Below, in pieces: positions 12,001 to 25,546 of a stretch of 64,000 nt of DNA. A program made the translations under genes and the position numbers. This DNA is from Centropus unirufus (Eukaryota; Chordata; Aves; Cuculiformes; Centropidae): positions 613,821 to 677,820 of the forward strand of contig VYZI01000237.1 of the NCBI GenBank assembly GCA_013397695.1, given 5' to 3'. How positions within the stretch are numbered: position 1 is the stretch's first letter; every line of letters begins with the position of its first letter. Under the pieces are notes generated by a model. That model searched no databases. It saw only the letters and a program-made list of their open reading frames with translations, and was not told where the DNA came from.

Positions 12001-13535
12001 CCCCGCTAAGATATTTTTAAAAATATTTTCCCTCCACTTTATTCAGCGGATATAAAAAAATAACACAAAATCCTAAATCATAAAAAAAGAGAGAAAAGAA
12101 AAACTCAGGAGAGCAAATTGAAAATGTAGGTCATTAAAAATGGCTTACTTTTTCCTAACATAATGAAATACATGCATTCCTTTTCCCTATATCTTCTCAA
12201 AACAAAATGTGAGTTGAACTTCTGGAATCTGAAGTTCATTTCCCACTACCTTTCATGCTGTTCTTTTGGCCTGCAGGCTGAGTCAGGAAAAGAAGCAGAA
12301 TATCAGAAGAAATCCAAGTCTGGATCCTTCTCAAGAGCTACAAGATCTTGTCACCTCCAGAGAAGAGCAATGCATGGTTAAGAGTGAATCAGTCCTGAAA
12401 GCAACAGCACTGAGTCAACCCCTCACAAGACTAACCCCCCACTCTTTCAGTGTTAATTGTTATAATTGATTTTCATTACTCTGTGCAGAATTAATTATTC
12501 ATCCAATTCCCAGATCCCATATTCCTGCAGGGTAGACATGTATTTTCAGAAGCTTCACTCAGAAGATGTTGCTGTTGTTTTCTTCCTCTCCACATAAATG
12601 ACTTCTACCCAACCATTAGTTCATTACAAAGAGAAGTAAAACTTTCTTTCAGTCACCTCCTCGCTGTTAAAGCTATTTTCATACTGTGATTTTTCTCCCA
12701 TGAGTTGCATGGATCTGATAACTAGGATGGAAAACTAACACCACTGGCTCAGTCAGAGGCTGTTCTGTGCTACTGGCTTTTTTGCTTTTATTGGAGAGTT
12801 TGCTTCCTTCATCCACTGTATTGGCTTCTTCTATGTTTTTGACCAAACCCACCTATTCGAAGACTAAATCTTACTCAAGTTTTTCGAAGTAACCAGCAAC
12901 TTTCAGAAAAACATGGAAAGGCAGATATTCTGTGATTAAACTATTTTTAATGAACCCCAGAGATGTCTTCATACATATAATTAATGAGTATTTAAGTGGA
13001 TTTAAAGTTTGGCATTTAAAATGAGGCATTGAATAGATAATCTAGAATGTCCTCTCCCCCTTTCATCTGTTAGTAATGAGAAAAAAATTCAAAAACCTCT
13101 GTTATTTGCTTATATATCAGCACAGAACAAATGCCTGAGGAATTCACGCATCTGAATACCAGTTTTCCTTCCACACTCTGTGGGCTTTGTCCATGCTAAA
13201 TGAAATTCTTTCAAGAATTTTCAAATTGACAAGAAAAGATGCATCACTTGGTGCTTAGAGGTAGAGTAGGCTACCTAAAATGGTAAGTGGCATTGACCAG
13301 TGAGAAGTAAGTATGATGTTCTTTGTTCTATTCTACTCATGTTCATTTTATCCCCAACAACAGCACATTCTCAGTCAATGATTAGTGTGCAGTTTAGTAC
13401 AGACTTTCCAAATTAATATATGTTTAATTAATTGCAGTTAAATAGTGATGTTACTCACAACTGTAAATGTGAAAGACTGGATCTGAAAAGGAAATAAAAC
13501 CTGGAAGTGATCAAATTGTCTGTGTTGCTGCCATT
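6061..13535. other. long AT-rich stretch with no supported gene
   Basis: Nothing here can be called a gene or a known repeat by eye. There are scattered A and T runs, a shared inverted motif near 9615-9645 (gatttga...tcaaatc-like), and short open frames on both strands. A fairly good splice-acceptor-like sequence (pyrimidine tract and CAG) lies at about 12250-12276, followed by about 100 bases open in two frames, but no coding match is recognised. The frame at 11206-11616 (minus) starts at GTG, and the frame at 7781-8200 (plus) matches no family. Confidence 0.45.
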
Positions 13536-13581
13536 CATGGACTATATTGATTCTATGGACATGGACTATATTGATTCAATG
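13536..13581 (+). repeat. 24-bp tandem duplication
   Basis: Two adjacent copies begin 'catggactatattgattc', the first at 13536-13559 and the second at 13560-13581. They differ at one internal base (tatg versus aatg near the end). This is a direct duplication with almost no divergence, so it is young compared with the surrounding old repeats. It is followed by an A run near 13590-13602. Confidence 0.9.
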
Positions 13582-16500
13582 TTTGATTTAAAAAAAAAAA
13601 AAGTACATGAGGACAAGGGACTGGTAATTAATCCCAGGTACTGAGATTCTTAGGTTACCAATGAACAAAATCATGTGTGTTCTGGTCTGTCCTATTTGAC
13701 TAAACTATTCACCATCTTTTGATGCTCTAGAAAGAAAGAGTTTGAGACTCAAAGTGATGAGGCAGCTTCCTGATGGAGCAATTTATAGGAAAAGATTGGA
13801 AGGTCTCTGCTTTATCGCAAAATTTTAATAAGATCCAGCCACTGGGGTGATCAAATCAGGTATCCAGCAGGACATCTGATACCTGAGGAGGGACTGTCAT
13901 GTACAACCTTTTTATAACATGGTGTTTTCTACTCTCTCTGTTGATCACAAGTGGGACAGTCCTGCATGTGCACATTACTTAATGCCTGAAGGCCAGAGGA
14001 AATAACACAATGATTTCTGCATGGTAAAGGGATTGAATTTGGTTTTCTTGCTTTTCAAGGTTTTAGGAAGCTGAGCCATAGCTCTGACAAACATAGGGAC
14101 ACACTGGCCTCAGTAGCTTCTGATTTGCCCTTTTGTGCCAATGCTTAAATATACACACAAAGATGAATCCTGTATCAACATTATTGTCAGTACCATAATA
14201 TAGAAATAAGGTCTGAGCCCTGCTGCATTTTCTGCTTCCAGACAGAAGATAGGCAAGTTTTTCTCAGTAGCTAACAACACTGTTGATCTAAAAGCAAGTT
14301 TGCCATCAGATTGCAAGTCAGGCATCCTTCCTCTTTTTAACTCTGTCTTTGCTCTCTTGGATATTACTGTGTCTCATGAGATATTTTCTAATCCCACAGT
14401 GATAAGCGGCACTGAGAGGAAAGAATGGAGTCAGCATCATGGGTCTGCTTAATAATGAACCAGAAGACATTTTGAATGTAAATCATCCTCTTAAGTTTGC
14501 AAATCATGTAAAAAAATAGAATGGGGAATAGAAAGACCACACAGATTAAGATTGGATTTCCCGACGTTTGAAGTCTTTGCTCATGTCACTGGTTTTTATA
14601 TACGATCTAGTTAATCTGTGTCAAAAAGAGACACCAAAGACTATACAGCAGCAAAATCTGGCAGTAGTGCACTTCTTTCCTTGTTAGTTCTTGGAGCTTG
14701 AAAAATCTGGTTTCTGTTTCAATGCCTTCAAAAGCAATTTTTTATTTAACATATTTCACTGGTAATTATTTCATGCAGCAACTTTTATATAAGTGATTGC
14801 TGGATGATTATGCTCCAGATGTCTATTAAAGTTGATGAATGTATTTTGGTATTAACATTCTGTGGCATGTAAAACAGTTGCAAAAGGACAGATGGCCCCT
14901 TGTAATTACTATTTCTGTTAATTATTTTTATTTTTTGTGTTGTCTAGAACTCAAAAACAGATTATTGTTATGTGAGGGGCTGTTTATTTCCTATGATAGA
15001 GGTGATACCTGACCAAGGCAAGAGCAATTGGAAAGGCAAGAGGGAAATAAAAGATTTCTTTCTCTTATTGTATAAATGAGATGTTGAGGAACAAAAATGA
15101 GAACTTTGCTACATTTCTACTAGCAAGCTAAACTGTATCAAGGAACCTTTCTTGGGTCTGAAATAAAATGCATGTTCTTCTTGTGTCCCAACTCTCAAAC
15201 ACTCTTAACCTCCAAAATAAGATATCTGAATTAAAGTGTCTGGCCCATACCAACTTTCAAATCATGACTAGAAATTTCTGGGAGAGTTCTAACTGGCTCA
15301 GGAAAAAAACCCCAAAAGTTTCAGCAACTGAAATAATGATTAAAAGTAGAGAAGGTTCAATCGTAGTGCCAGAGTGCTGTGTAATTTAGGTGTATTGCTG
15401 TAGCATTGTTTTAGCACCACAACTATTTGATTCTACTTCACTATGTTTACTGCAATGGCATAAGACCATAAGAGAAAAGTACCCCACTGAGGTACTGCGT
15501 AATCTTAAGAAAATGCTTAAGGTTTGTAGACAAGAAGGCTGATAACAAAAGCCCTTCTGAGGAAATATTCAGGCACATATATATCAGAGTGAATATTGAC
15601 AATCCATAAAGTTAATCACATTTAAGAATGATTTAGCATAATCAGGCTCTAAGGGGTGGATATACAATTCTCTCAACCACCCTAAAAGGCTGTCTGTGGC
15701 ACAAACTACAACCTAATTACAAACAGTATAAAAATCTGGTGCAATTTTGTCTTGCTCCAATGAGAGGAGCTGAGAAAAGACACGTGTGATAGCAGTTTAG
15801 CCTAATTGTCTCTTTTGTTTGGGATCAAAGACCTTCCTTAAATGCATTCCCATATTCAAGGATCCTGTTTTATTTTCTTTTGGCTCTGTAATTCGCTTTA
15901 CTGGAAAATGAAGACAACACCTCTAAAAGCTGGTGTCTTCATCTCAGCCTCTAAGACTGGATCTCTTTACACAGTATTTCAAATGTATGTGCATGCAGAC
16001 ACAGACATACACACATTTCTCAAAAATAAAAGTGAAAAACCTGCCATTGCACAGAAGAGCTAGAAGTACCTGAACCAAACTAATAGGAGGGTTTTATCAT
16101 GGTTTCTTTGTTTTTAAATTGTGTTAATGAGGCACCTTTATTTACTTTATAAGTGGCTGGCCAGTAAGCAAAGTGCGAGCAGTGCGAATTGTCCTATTAG
16201 CCAGTCTGTGGGCTTTGGATGCAGTGAGTGGAGGGCACAGATGCAATGAAGAACACAAAACTAGGGCAAAGTCTGCCTCTACACTGTCCTGTTTACTTCC
16301 TAGGCACATCCAGGTTTTTAAATCCAAGAATAGCATTATGTGAAATGCATAAATAGGTGCACCTTAGGCATTTCTTAGGTGTACCAGTGAGGGATTTTTT
16401 GACACCAACCCACTTGGCTAAACTATTTTTTAGGATTTGCCTTTCTGGCTCTGTGATTCCAAAGTCTGGAACTTCCCTGACACTATGGAGAGGTCTGAGG

Positions 16501-19500
16501 TCCTTAGAGGAAAAGATTTGTGAGCTGAAGTAGAATGATCACTCAACATCATGCACAAAGCAACCTCATTACTTAGACACACGAGAGGTGCACTCTTTAC
16601 AGAAAAAAAGGAGTTAAATCATATTGGGAAATGCCATGCAGGAGGCCGTAGTAAGGTCAAGACCATCTCCTTTATAGTATTGCATTGAAGTCTATCTTTC
16701 TTCTGTATACACTTAATTGATGAGGTCTACTGAAAATAATAGAAACATATGCTTGTCCCCTTATGGAAATCACACCTCTTTCAGGAATGCCAATCTCAGC
16801 AATCAAATCCTGAAGAGTCTGCCATCACCTGCATGTGAATTTTGTGTCTATGAAGGACCAACTTGTTTATAGTCAACAAGTACACAGACTTTACCCACCT
16901 CTACATGGGACAGCAAACATTGTCACCAATCCTCACAGCCTGCACTGGACCACTGAACAAATGACTTTATCTACTTCTTTCTTTACCATGACAAAAGTGA
17001 GTGACATTTTCCTGATAACCGCTGGGGTTGTTCCTCTGCTGGAATTATCTAACTAGCTTGTTGCACAATGCTGATATAAATGTATTCCTTCAGAAATTAG
17101 TGCCAGCAGAATTCTGTGCAATGTTTAGATAAGGCAGTGAAAAGGAAGGGCAGTTAAATAAGATGCTTAAACCATTAAATGTTTACATTATAAATATTTG
17201 TCTTTGGAAACTAGACACACTGCTATTCCCAGAATGTCACCAGCTATTAATTGCATAATCTGTGACTGCAAACACACTTCTGTTGTTCCCAAAGCATTTT
17301 GGGCTTTAAAGGCTGAGAACAGTTGAAAAGCAGTCAAAATTTATTACCAAATAGCGTGTTCACCAGACAGATTTCCTTAATAGCTTTTTCCTTGGAAGGA
17401 TTTGAAATTGCACCATTTCATATCTCAAAGCAACCATCTCACAGATGAATTAGAAACACTAAAGATGAAGGAGGCCCTAGAAAGACTTCAAAAAGATGGG
17501 TGATCTTGCAAAAATTTCCAAAAGACCCAGATTTGAGCATAATAATGCCTATTCTTGGAATTACTAAGTGTTCATTCCTAGCAACATCCTGCCACCAGAA
17601 ACAACTGGAAGTAAATGCGTACTGTATAAGAGCAAAGTAAATTTTAATTTCCCCAGATGATCTGCCAGCCACCAGGAAAGGCTCTGCAGCACCACTTCTG
17701 TTCAGTGTAAGCTGTGCTGGCATCAATACAGGCATCCTTTACCAAAATAAATTAGCAATATTTGCCCAGCGGTCAGGCTGAGTTTCTTCACTCAATTTTA
17801 TCATCTTTCCCTCCCTCGGTCCTTGTCCCATTTACAGTACTATTAGTCTCCAGCTACATCAGGCTAAATGATGTCTCTCAGGCCACAGGAATCCCATTAT
17901 TGAGAAGTCCCGGCTTAGACCATGCAATAATGGATGCAGAACTGGCATCTAGGTCATGTGAAGTGCACTCTTCTATTGAACAAAATCTGTTATGGATGAC
18001 CTACCAGGTATGTTACATGTGATGCATGGCCCTTCACAACTTTCAAAAAATCACTCTTCTGAAATGACATTATTGTCATTGCAAGGCAAAGCTAGTGACA
18101 GGCTGTTTCGCAGTCCCAGCACACATCAAGATGACCACAGGCAGCTGCAATAGGGAGTTAAATACCAGGAAGAAAGTAACCACAGGGCCGAAGGTAGGAG
18201 AAGCCCAAGTACAGTGAGAAGTAGATGCAAAAAAATGAGAAGAAGAGCTTGCAGGCCAATTCTAAGGCCAAATCCTCAGTCATGTGCTCAGAAGATGCTT
18301 GGCAAGTCTGTGGAGGGAGAGAGGAGAAAACCAAATGTCAGGCTGATGCATCTACTTTCTGGTAGTAGAATCCCCCCAGCCTTTCACTTATATCCTTAGC
18401 CAGTTCGCTTTCCTAATTTTCAGGAATTCCAGAAGGCAATATTACCTTTAAATCACCTCTCAGCTGGAAAAGAAGCATGTGGCATGCAAATTATTCAGCC
18501 ACATTTCACCTGTGTAATTCTGATTAGAGCTATGTAAATCGAGAGCACCTGGAAATCTGACCCTTCCCTCTCCTAATCACTAATTGGTGTTTTCTCAACT
18601 ATATCTCATCCCCTCCCTAAAACTTCTCCCCTTTTAATTATCATCATACTTGGAACTGAATTCTTTGTAGAGGTGACAACGTATGTGTGTATGCTTGTGT
18701 GTGTGCACTTATTAGGGAAATGCAATGCCAGTGGAGTAGCAATATGGGTTGTTGAGAGCTGGCTAAATAAACAAGCTGTAGTTCACAAAGAATATGACTT
18801 TCAGATTTCCAGAAACACTTCTGATTGTTCTGTTTGAGCGTAATTGTACTTCGCCTTTATTCATGGGGAAAAAAGTCACTTTCTAATCAAAATATCTCTG
18901 AAACCACCCCAAAATTTTCATTTCCAAAACCCTTAAAAACATTTATGTTTAGAAGCTTTTTCTCCCACTTGATTTTGGAAAACAAATTCCATCAAAATCA
19001 GTGTGGCTTTGCAGAAAACATTGGAAGCATTGACTAGAGCTTCTGGAAAATATCAGTAAGTACAATCACATTAAGTCTTGGAATAAATAACTCACTACAA
19101 AAATGTGTGTGCAGCATTCTCATAAAAAACAAATCTGCTGCTGCCTGCTGTTAAGAGCTGGTGGGTAGCTTTCTAGATAGCAATGGCTCCTGCAGTTTGC
19201 TTTCCTTTGTAGCTTGCTGCACAGCTCCTTACTAGCATTAAATTTGCCTATAATGATCATGCTATTATATGATTATTATTCATATGTAGTCTCTATGCTT
19301 TGTCATCAGTCCTAAGTATTGAATAACATCTCTTAGGATAAGCAATAACGTAGAAGGAATAAAAATGTGCTCTCTCTTGGAAATATGCCATGGTTCACGT
19401 GAACGTTGCTTGGTGCTGCCAGAAAATCTGCAAGTTGAAATTTGTTCCTCCTTTCTTCTCTCTACGTTGCATTTATTTCTCACAATTCTTGTCCTCAAGT

Positions 19501-20415
19501 TTTTCATCTCCACTTTCTGAAATCATTGGAATGATTTTGGCATTGCTTCCAGGACAAGGTCAATAAATCTTCAAGATCTTACCTCAAAGAACATTTGAGG
19601 CAGTGAAGGTTGGCTTGGATGATTGTATCTGCCATGTATCTATGCAGTGTTAAAAGAGCATCACATCAGCAAGCTAAAATCTCATATTTCCAAACAAAAT
19701 CGCACCCAGTAGCATTGGAAAATTATGCTACTACTAAAGGTATTAGACCTATTTCTGTGATGAAATCCAAGTTAAAAATAGACATGGTGATAACTGCTGC
19801 TCCATCTCTAAAAGGAATACGTGTATACTTTATTAAGGCTGAAATCTGAAAACTGAAAGTTTAAGTTCATTTTGAAATTTCAGAAGTTTTTATTTTGCTC
19901 AAAATATTAAGAAATCACTGTTGAAAATTGTTTCAAAAATGAGGATGCAGAATCCACTATGAAGCGAAATCTCTGATTTATTTTTTTTAACTTTTGCTGA
20001 CCTTTATGAAAAAAGACCAATTTTGCCAATCTTTATGTGTCAGCTCTAGAGAGTTGTCACATTTAAGAAATGGGAGTCTTCTTGTTTCTTTACTCAACTG
20101 TCAGGTGTCCAGCCTGGGTTAATTTTCCAGGTTCTCAGCACAGCTAGAACTAAAAGAATGGTAGGTGCAAACACCACTGTATTTCTCTTCAAAAGTATCC
20201 CAGCTGAGGAGGCTGAATTATCCTCTAGCGTTGGCTGCAAAGGGAATGAAGATGACCAGCTTGGATTATGTGGCTAATTTTTTTAGACATCAAAATTCAA
20301 CGGGATGGATGTTACTAGAGGAACCCATATGAACTGGTGTAATACCTCCATAAGTAAAAATTAACCTAGACAGAAAGCTGCAGTATTAGATCCATTTTAT
20401 ATATATTTGGTCAAA
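13582..20415. other. long stretch with no supported gene
   Basis: This is AT-rich, single-copy-looking DNA. Open frames are all under 100 codons and match nothing known to me. Small hairpins occur, for example AATGACA/TGTCATT at 18063-18080. One weak GT-rich run is listed separately. No RNA gene signature, such as tRNA box B, was seen. Confidence 0.45.
18681..18708 (+). repeat. imperfect (GT)n repeat
   Basis: A short, interrupted GT run, with 'gtatgtgtgtatg' then 'cttgtgtgtgtgcac'. It is a low-complexity simple repeat. Confidence 0.8.
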
Positions 20416-20604
20416 CATGGGATAGGCTTCCTAGGGGGATGGTCAATGCCCCAAGTAAGCCTGTGTTTAAGAGGAATTGGGAAAATGCCCTTAACAATAT
20501 GTTTTAACTTTTAGTCAGTCCTGAGGTGGTCAGGCAGTTGGATCATTGTAGGTCTTTTCCAAAGAAATAATCTGTTCTGTTCCGTTCTGGTCTATTCTAT
20601 TCTC
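20416..20604 (+). mobile_element. CR1 LINE 3' fragment
   Basis: This is a 5'-truncated CR1 of about 190 bases. It contains 'gggataggcttcctaggggg' at the start, 'gtttaagaggaattgg' and the diagnostic 'ggtggtcaggcagttggatc'. It finishes with 'tgtaggtcttttccaaagaa' and a terminal array of degenerate TTCTR units (about 20570-20604), the short repeat that ends CR1. It is the same 3'-end subtype as the fragment at 52957-53085. Confidence 0.9.
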
Positions 20605-21745
20605 TTTTTCTGTCTCCATTAAAATGAAACACAAAAAGCCTAAGGTGTCTCAAATGTGGGGTCAGAGAGAAAACATGGTATACAATAAAGGACTGAATTA
20701 TTCCCACTTCCTACAGCTAATTCAGGTATGAAGAGGCTACAGCACAGAAGAGAAATATCAAACACTGAAAATATTCCAATTTTCCAGTCTGAGAAGAAAA
20801 GAAAATAGTGAGGATAAAACCTGACATATCTCATATCTTGCAATTCTATAGCAAGAGGAGGAGAAGTCTATCTTGTCATCTCCTGAAGGGATTTTGTTTG
20901 TTTGTTTGTTTATAATAAATATTGGCTAATCTTTCTCAATCTGACACCAGATTTGCTCTCTGATTGTTTTTTGGAATTTCTTATAAATAAGTTCCAGGAA
21001 ACTATCCTACAGATCCTTCATATATTACAAATGGCAGAATACCATCTGTGAACAGAGAAAGAATAGCATAGACACACAATGAAAAGCAACATCTGGGGTC
21101 TCTAATTTAATGTGACAACACTTTGATTTTTAAAATTCAAAATAAGCATCAGTGTTAGAGACAAAGGAAATGCTGCATCTCAAAATGAATGTTTTTTAGA
21201 ATCAGTAACTTAGTAAAGAGGTTTGCCGTGTTCTTTTTCATCTTAAGTTTTAAATCAACATTAAAACAAATGCCCTGACTTCTATGTAAAATGTATGAAG
21301 TAATTTGTTGTCCAGTCCTCCTAACTTTAACATCTGTCTATTGTTTGAAGTCTTGATTTACAATGGTATTTGGGCAGCCATTCCGCTCATCTGATGTATT
21401 GTGATAATTTTTTGAAGTAGAATATAAACTTCGTCTTTCCTAGAGGTCTCAGCAGTGAATAAATCCAGGGATGTGAGACTCATTAACCTAATTTCTTCAT
21501 TACTGGACATATAATATTTCACCTCTATGTCTAGAGTCATGTGGTCTTCATCCTGAGGTAGCTTCAGTCCTTAAAAAATTAAAAACAGACAAAAAAGCAG
21601 TTAATTCCAAGCTATGAGGCAATTCTCTCTACCCATGGAAAACAGCAGATCACTTACAGAATTTGAAAACCGAAAATTATCTTTATTTCAAACCACTGTA
21701 AAGCATGAGTAAATACTGAAACGGGCAGAGAAGGAAAATAAAACC
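20605..21745. other. non-coding stretch up to the assembly gap
   Basis: AT-rich sequence with only very short open frames. Apart from the (TTTG)n repeat, no gene, repeat family or RNA is recognised. Confidence 0.45.
20892..20913 (+). repeat. (TTTG)n microsatellite
   Basis: About four perfect TTTG units, followed by AT-rich sequence. Confidence 0.9.
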
Positions 21746-21935
21746 NNNNNNNNNNNNNNNNNNNNNNNNNNNNNNNNNNNNNNNNNNNNNNNNNNNNNNN
21801 NNNNNNNNNNNNNNNNNNNNNNNNNNNNNNNNNNNNNNNNNNNNNNNNNNNNNNNNNNNNNNNNNNNNNNNNNNNNNNNNNNNNNNNNNNNNNNNNNNNN
21901 NNNNNNNNNNNNNNNNNNNNNNNNNNNNNNNNNNN
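21746..21935. other. assembly gap (190 N)
   Basis: A run of 190 undetermined bases. The length is not a round placeholder such as 100, so it may be an estimated scaffold gap or a masked low-quality stretch. Open frames that read across it are artefacts. Confidence 0.99.
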
Positions 21936-22160
21936 ATGAAGCAATAAACATTTTGTCATTCTGAAAATGCCAGTCTGGGGCACAAAGATTTGATGTCGCC
22001 ATGCTGTTTTAATGGAGTGACATCCAAAAAAAATCAGACTTATTTCATTATTTATATTTTTCTTAGTGCAGTTTAGTTTCCCTGAAGTTTCTTTAAGTCC
22101 TTATCTATCACAGACTCTCTTCAGAGAAGAAGAAATTTGGGATTAGAGGGCTTCTGAAAA

Positions 22161-22435
22161 GAATCATAGAATCACCAGGTTGGAAAAGACCTCTGAGATC
22201 AGTGAGTCCAATTTGACCCATCTGCCACTAAACCATATCCTTAGGTACCTCACCTATCCATCTTTTAAGAGGCATGGTGACTCCAGCCCCTCCCTGTGCC
22301 TGGGCCTGATGAGACTCTCAGTGAATTTTTTTTTCCTGATGTCCAATCTGACCCTGCCCTGGTGCAGCTTGAGACCATCATCCCTCATCCCATCCCCTGT
22401 CATTTGGGAGAAGAGACTTATCAATTGACCCACAC
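22161..22435 (-). mobile_element. CR1 LINE 3' fragment, minus strand
   Basis: Read as plus-strand text it begins 'aatcatagaatcaccaggtt', the reverse complement of the CR1 terminal repeat and 3' end. It continues with 'ggaaaagacctctgagatca', 'tttcctgatgtccaatctga', 'ggtgcagcttgagaccatca' and 'cccctgtcatttgggagaag', all in the order expected of a minus-strand CR1 3' untranslated region. The middle part is shorter than I expect, which suggests a small internal deletion near 22275-22330. It is one of the best-preserved CR1 pieces in the window. Confidence 0.93.
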
Positions 22436-25400
22436 CATTGAGTACCACACAGTGTTATTCAAGAGAGCAATGGACTAAGTAAAAACTATAGCATGTGGAC
22501 AGTATCTTTAGATTGTGACTCATCTGAAGTACATCTAATAGGGCCATCTAATAGGTCTGCTGTAGAATATATGAAGAATCCACATTATTAAATAAAACCA
22601 CGAAATACAGATATGTGTGCAACAATGGGGACTGCAATACTCAGATCAATGCCTACTTGTCTTCCAGTTTGTGGAAGGGATATTCTGTTTACAGTGCTGT
22701 TCACCCTAGTAAACATCTCAGCATCCACAAAGCATCCACGTTATCTTAATTCATCTTTGCAGGTGCAGACGTATCTGTTGGTTTCTTAGTGACTTTATCA
22801 GCGTTAATGATAAAGATCACTGCAAAGTACAGCAGAAAAAGAAAATATCATTATGCAGCACATAGCACGGTGTAACTCTCATATGGGTTGGTACTCCTAA
22901 TTATACCTAGAATGAATGCTATTTTTACACCGAAAAGGGTCAGCCAGACATTAAATGAAAATAATGAAAAACAGTTAACCACTTTTTTAATCAACCACCC
23001 AGCTGGAAGGTACTTCATATAAGGAACAGAAATGAGGACATAATTAATATAAGCCACACAACAAATAATATGTTTATATATTCACTGGGTTTATACGAGT
23101 TAAATCTCATATCGATTTAAATACCATGTGATTGACAGAGTGGCAGGTGAAACTGGACGGAGGATAATATCATTGCAAGACAAGCAGTTTCACTTAGAGC
23201 CCAGTCCATGGTTTGTCGGCTCCGCAATATTTGAACTGAAAAGTCTAAGAGATCATGTAGTAGCGCGTGGGCCTTGTTTTTCAAACAATATTTTCTTTAC
23301 CGTACAATGTGATCCAAAGCCATAAAGAACACCAAAGAACATCTACCATAAGTGCAACTTTGCAGCTTTGTCTTAGTCAAATGAAAATTCATTGCTTTTG
23401 GTAACCTTGACTGTATCTTTTTATACTAAAAAACAATGCCACTTGTAGTTAATGCTATTAATTACTGCCACATATGTGGTCATTAAATTATTTAATCTAC
23501 TTTTACCTTATCCCCCTTTCAGAATATTATTTATAATTAAATGGAGTTGAGTTGACTGTCATTTTACTGTGATATACACAAGGAGACCTAACATCCTATT
23601 AATAATAAAAAATATATACTTTATTTATATAGGAGTAACCATGAAAGAAAGACTGCTTGACTTTTTTGAACCCAAACTGGTTTAAAAAATACAATTTCTG
23701 AAACTTTGAAAGGAATTAATATTTAAAATAGCATAAAGATTTAATACTGTTAATACATTTCTTACTATTAAATAGTTTGTTTGCCAAATGCAAATATATA
23801 ATATTAGGTTGGCTGGGCTGTTGTTCAAAGAACTTCTCATTCTGGATACATTCACCTGGATGTAACTGCAGTTTTCATTGAGATTTGGGAGGAATAGGGC
23901 TACGTGGGAATGTTGTTCTTTGGGTATATCCACATTTCTTTCAGAGGGATTTCAGTTTTCTTTACAGTGCTACTGGATATTTTTAGTAAGAAATAGTTCC
24001 ATGTCATCATAATTTTAAATTTATACAGGCTTCTAAAGGAAAGCTTGTATTTATGCACCACACCTGACTTGAATTTGGTGCTACACAAGCTTGCTTACTG
24101 GATCTGAATGACATTTCTGTTGTCATTCACTGTCATTTGATGTTGTCAAATCATGAGACATCCCCTGTAGACATAAACAGCCCATAATTATCAAGATGAA
24201 AGGCTGTTATTGTCACAAGAAGAATATTGCCCTACCCTGGAGAGTGCAAAATGACTGGTTGTAATCATCAGCTTTGGATAAGCGTTCCTGAACAGCCCCT
24301 TTTGACAGAAGTTCGGGTCTGAGTTTCAGAGCCCTATTCAATGTGGAAATACACGTAATTGATGCCTTTTCATCCTCCTTTGTTCAAATCTCCAGTCAGC
24401 TTAATTAAGATCTTGTGAGGGGGTAACAAAGTAAACATTCAATGAATATCTACATTAGTTTGACAGCAGATGCCTGCAATTAAAATACTGTAGCTACATT
24501 ACATATATTCTACATTTCTTTCAGATCTATTCAGAACTTCCTAAATGAGTGGTTCTGGGTTTTACCTGGATGGGATGATACCCGCCTAATCCCTGAACAA
24601 GGAACTTCACAAGGACTAAAGGAAGTCAAACGAGATGTGAAGTACACACACATCCAGAACTTTCTTCTTGCGGAAAATAAACTTGGAGTTTGGTCATATA
24701 CCTTAGAAAAATTCAGTAAAGCCATTTGGGTATTAATTTAGTCATAGTCAGATTTAAGAAGGATGAGAGAAAAAGGGTAAGAAAAAAGAGGGGCAATCAA
24801 ATGGAAGAATGGATATAGCAGCTAACTCAGACCCTTTGGTAACATTGCCAAAAGGGTCACTGGTGTGTCCTTAGAGCTTCATGAGAGTAGCAGTATATAC
24901 ACAATGGACTATACCTTTGAGTTCAGGACTAGAAGAGTGGAACACCCTAATTTTCATTAAACAGCTCTTGATGACCATATTTAAACATTCATGAACTGAA
25001 CTCTATCTCAAACTGCCTCTACTCATAGTCAAGTAGGCACTTGCTCTGACTCATGTTGGCCATCTGCTACAGCAGAGACCAAACAGTTCCCATATGCTAT
25101 CCATACTAAACTGGGAATAGAAGTATCTCCCACTAAAGTAACCATCACCGTGTATCAGGGAGCAGCAGGAAACAAGTTCATTTGCTTTGGTCATTAAAAG
25201 ATAGACCATCAGTTAAGGTGGGAGAACATCCTTGGCAGTTTTGATTACACTGAGCTATAAAAGATGATTGAGTTCTTGGAAGTTGAAACAACACAGTCCA
25301 GAAACAGAGAAACTGGTAGTAAATAAGAAGTTGTTGGTGTAATCTGACAGAAAAAAAAAGTGAAGCAGAAAAGGAAATGAATAAAAAGGAGGTGGCTTGT

Positions 25401-25546
25401 AGGTGTTACTGCAGAGAAGAAGCAGCCTACTTATAGGCAGGAGAAAAAATTATAAAGATGTGGCTTTGATGTGAAGTTTCTTGCAGAGAAGTAATGATTA
25501 ATTCGTGTTTGTCCTTTTTTTTTTTTGTTTACCTAAACAGAACATC
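22436..25546. other. AT-rich stretch with no supported gene
   Basis: No known repeat or gene is recognised. Open frames are short. A hairpin with stem GAATGACA/TGTCATTC and a 7-base loop lies at 24106-24128. A run of T occurs just before the LTR that follows (near 25515-25527). Confidence 0.45.
25543..25546 (+). repeat. candidate target-site duplication, left copy (CATC)
   Basis: The four bases immediately left of the TG terminus of the LTR match the four immediately right of its CA terminus at 26172-26175. Four bases can match by chance, so the support comes from their exact placement at the termini. Confidence 0.6.

Noticed and set aside
21654..22002. Minus-strand frames of 104 and 109 codons
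   Set aside because: They read across 190 N and are artefacts of the gap.
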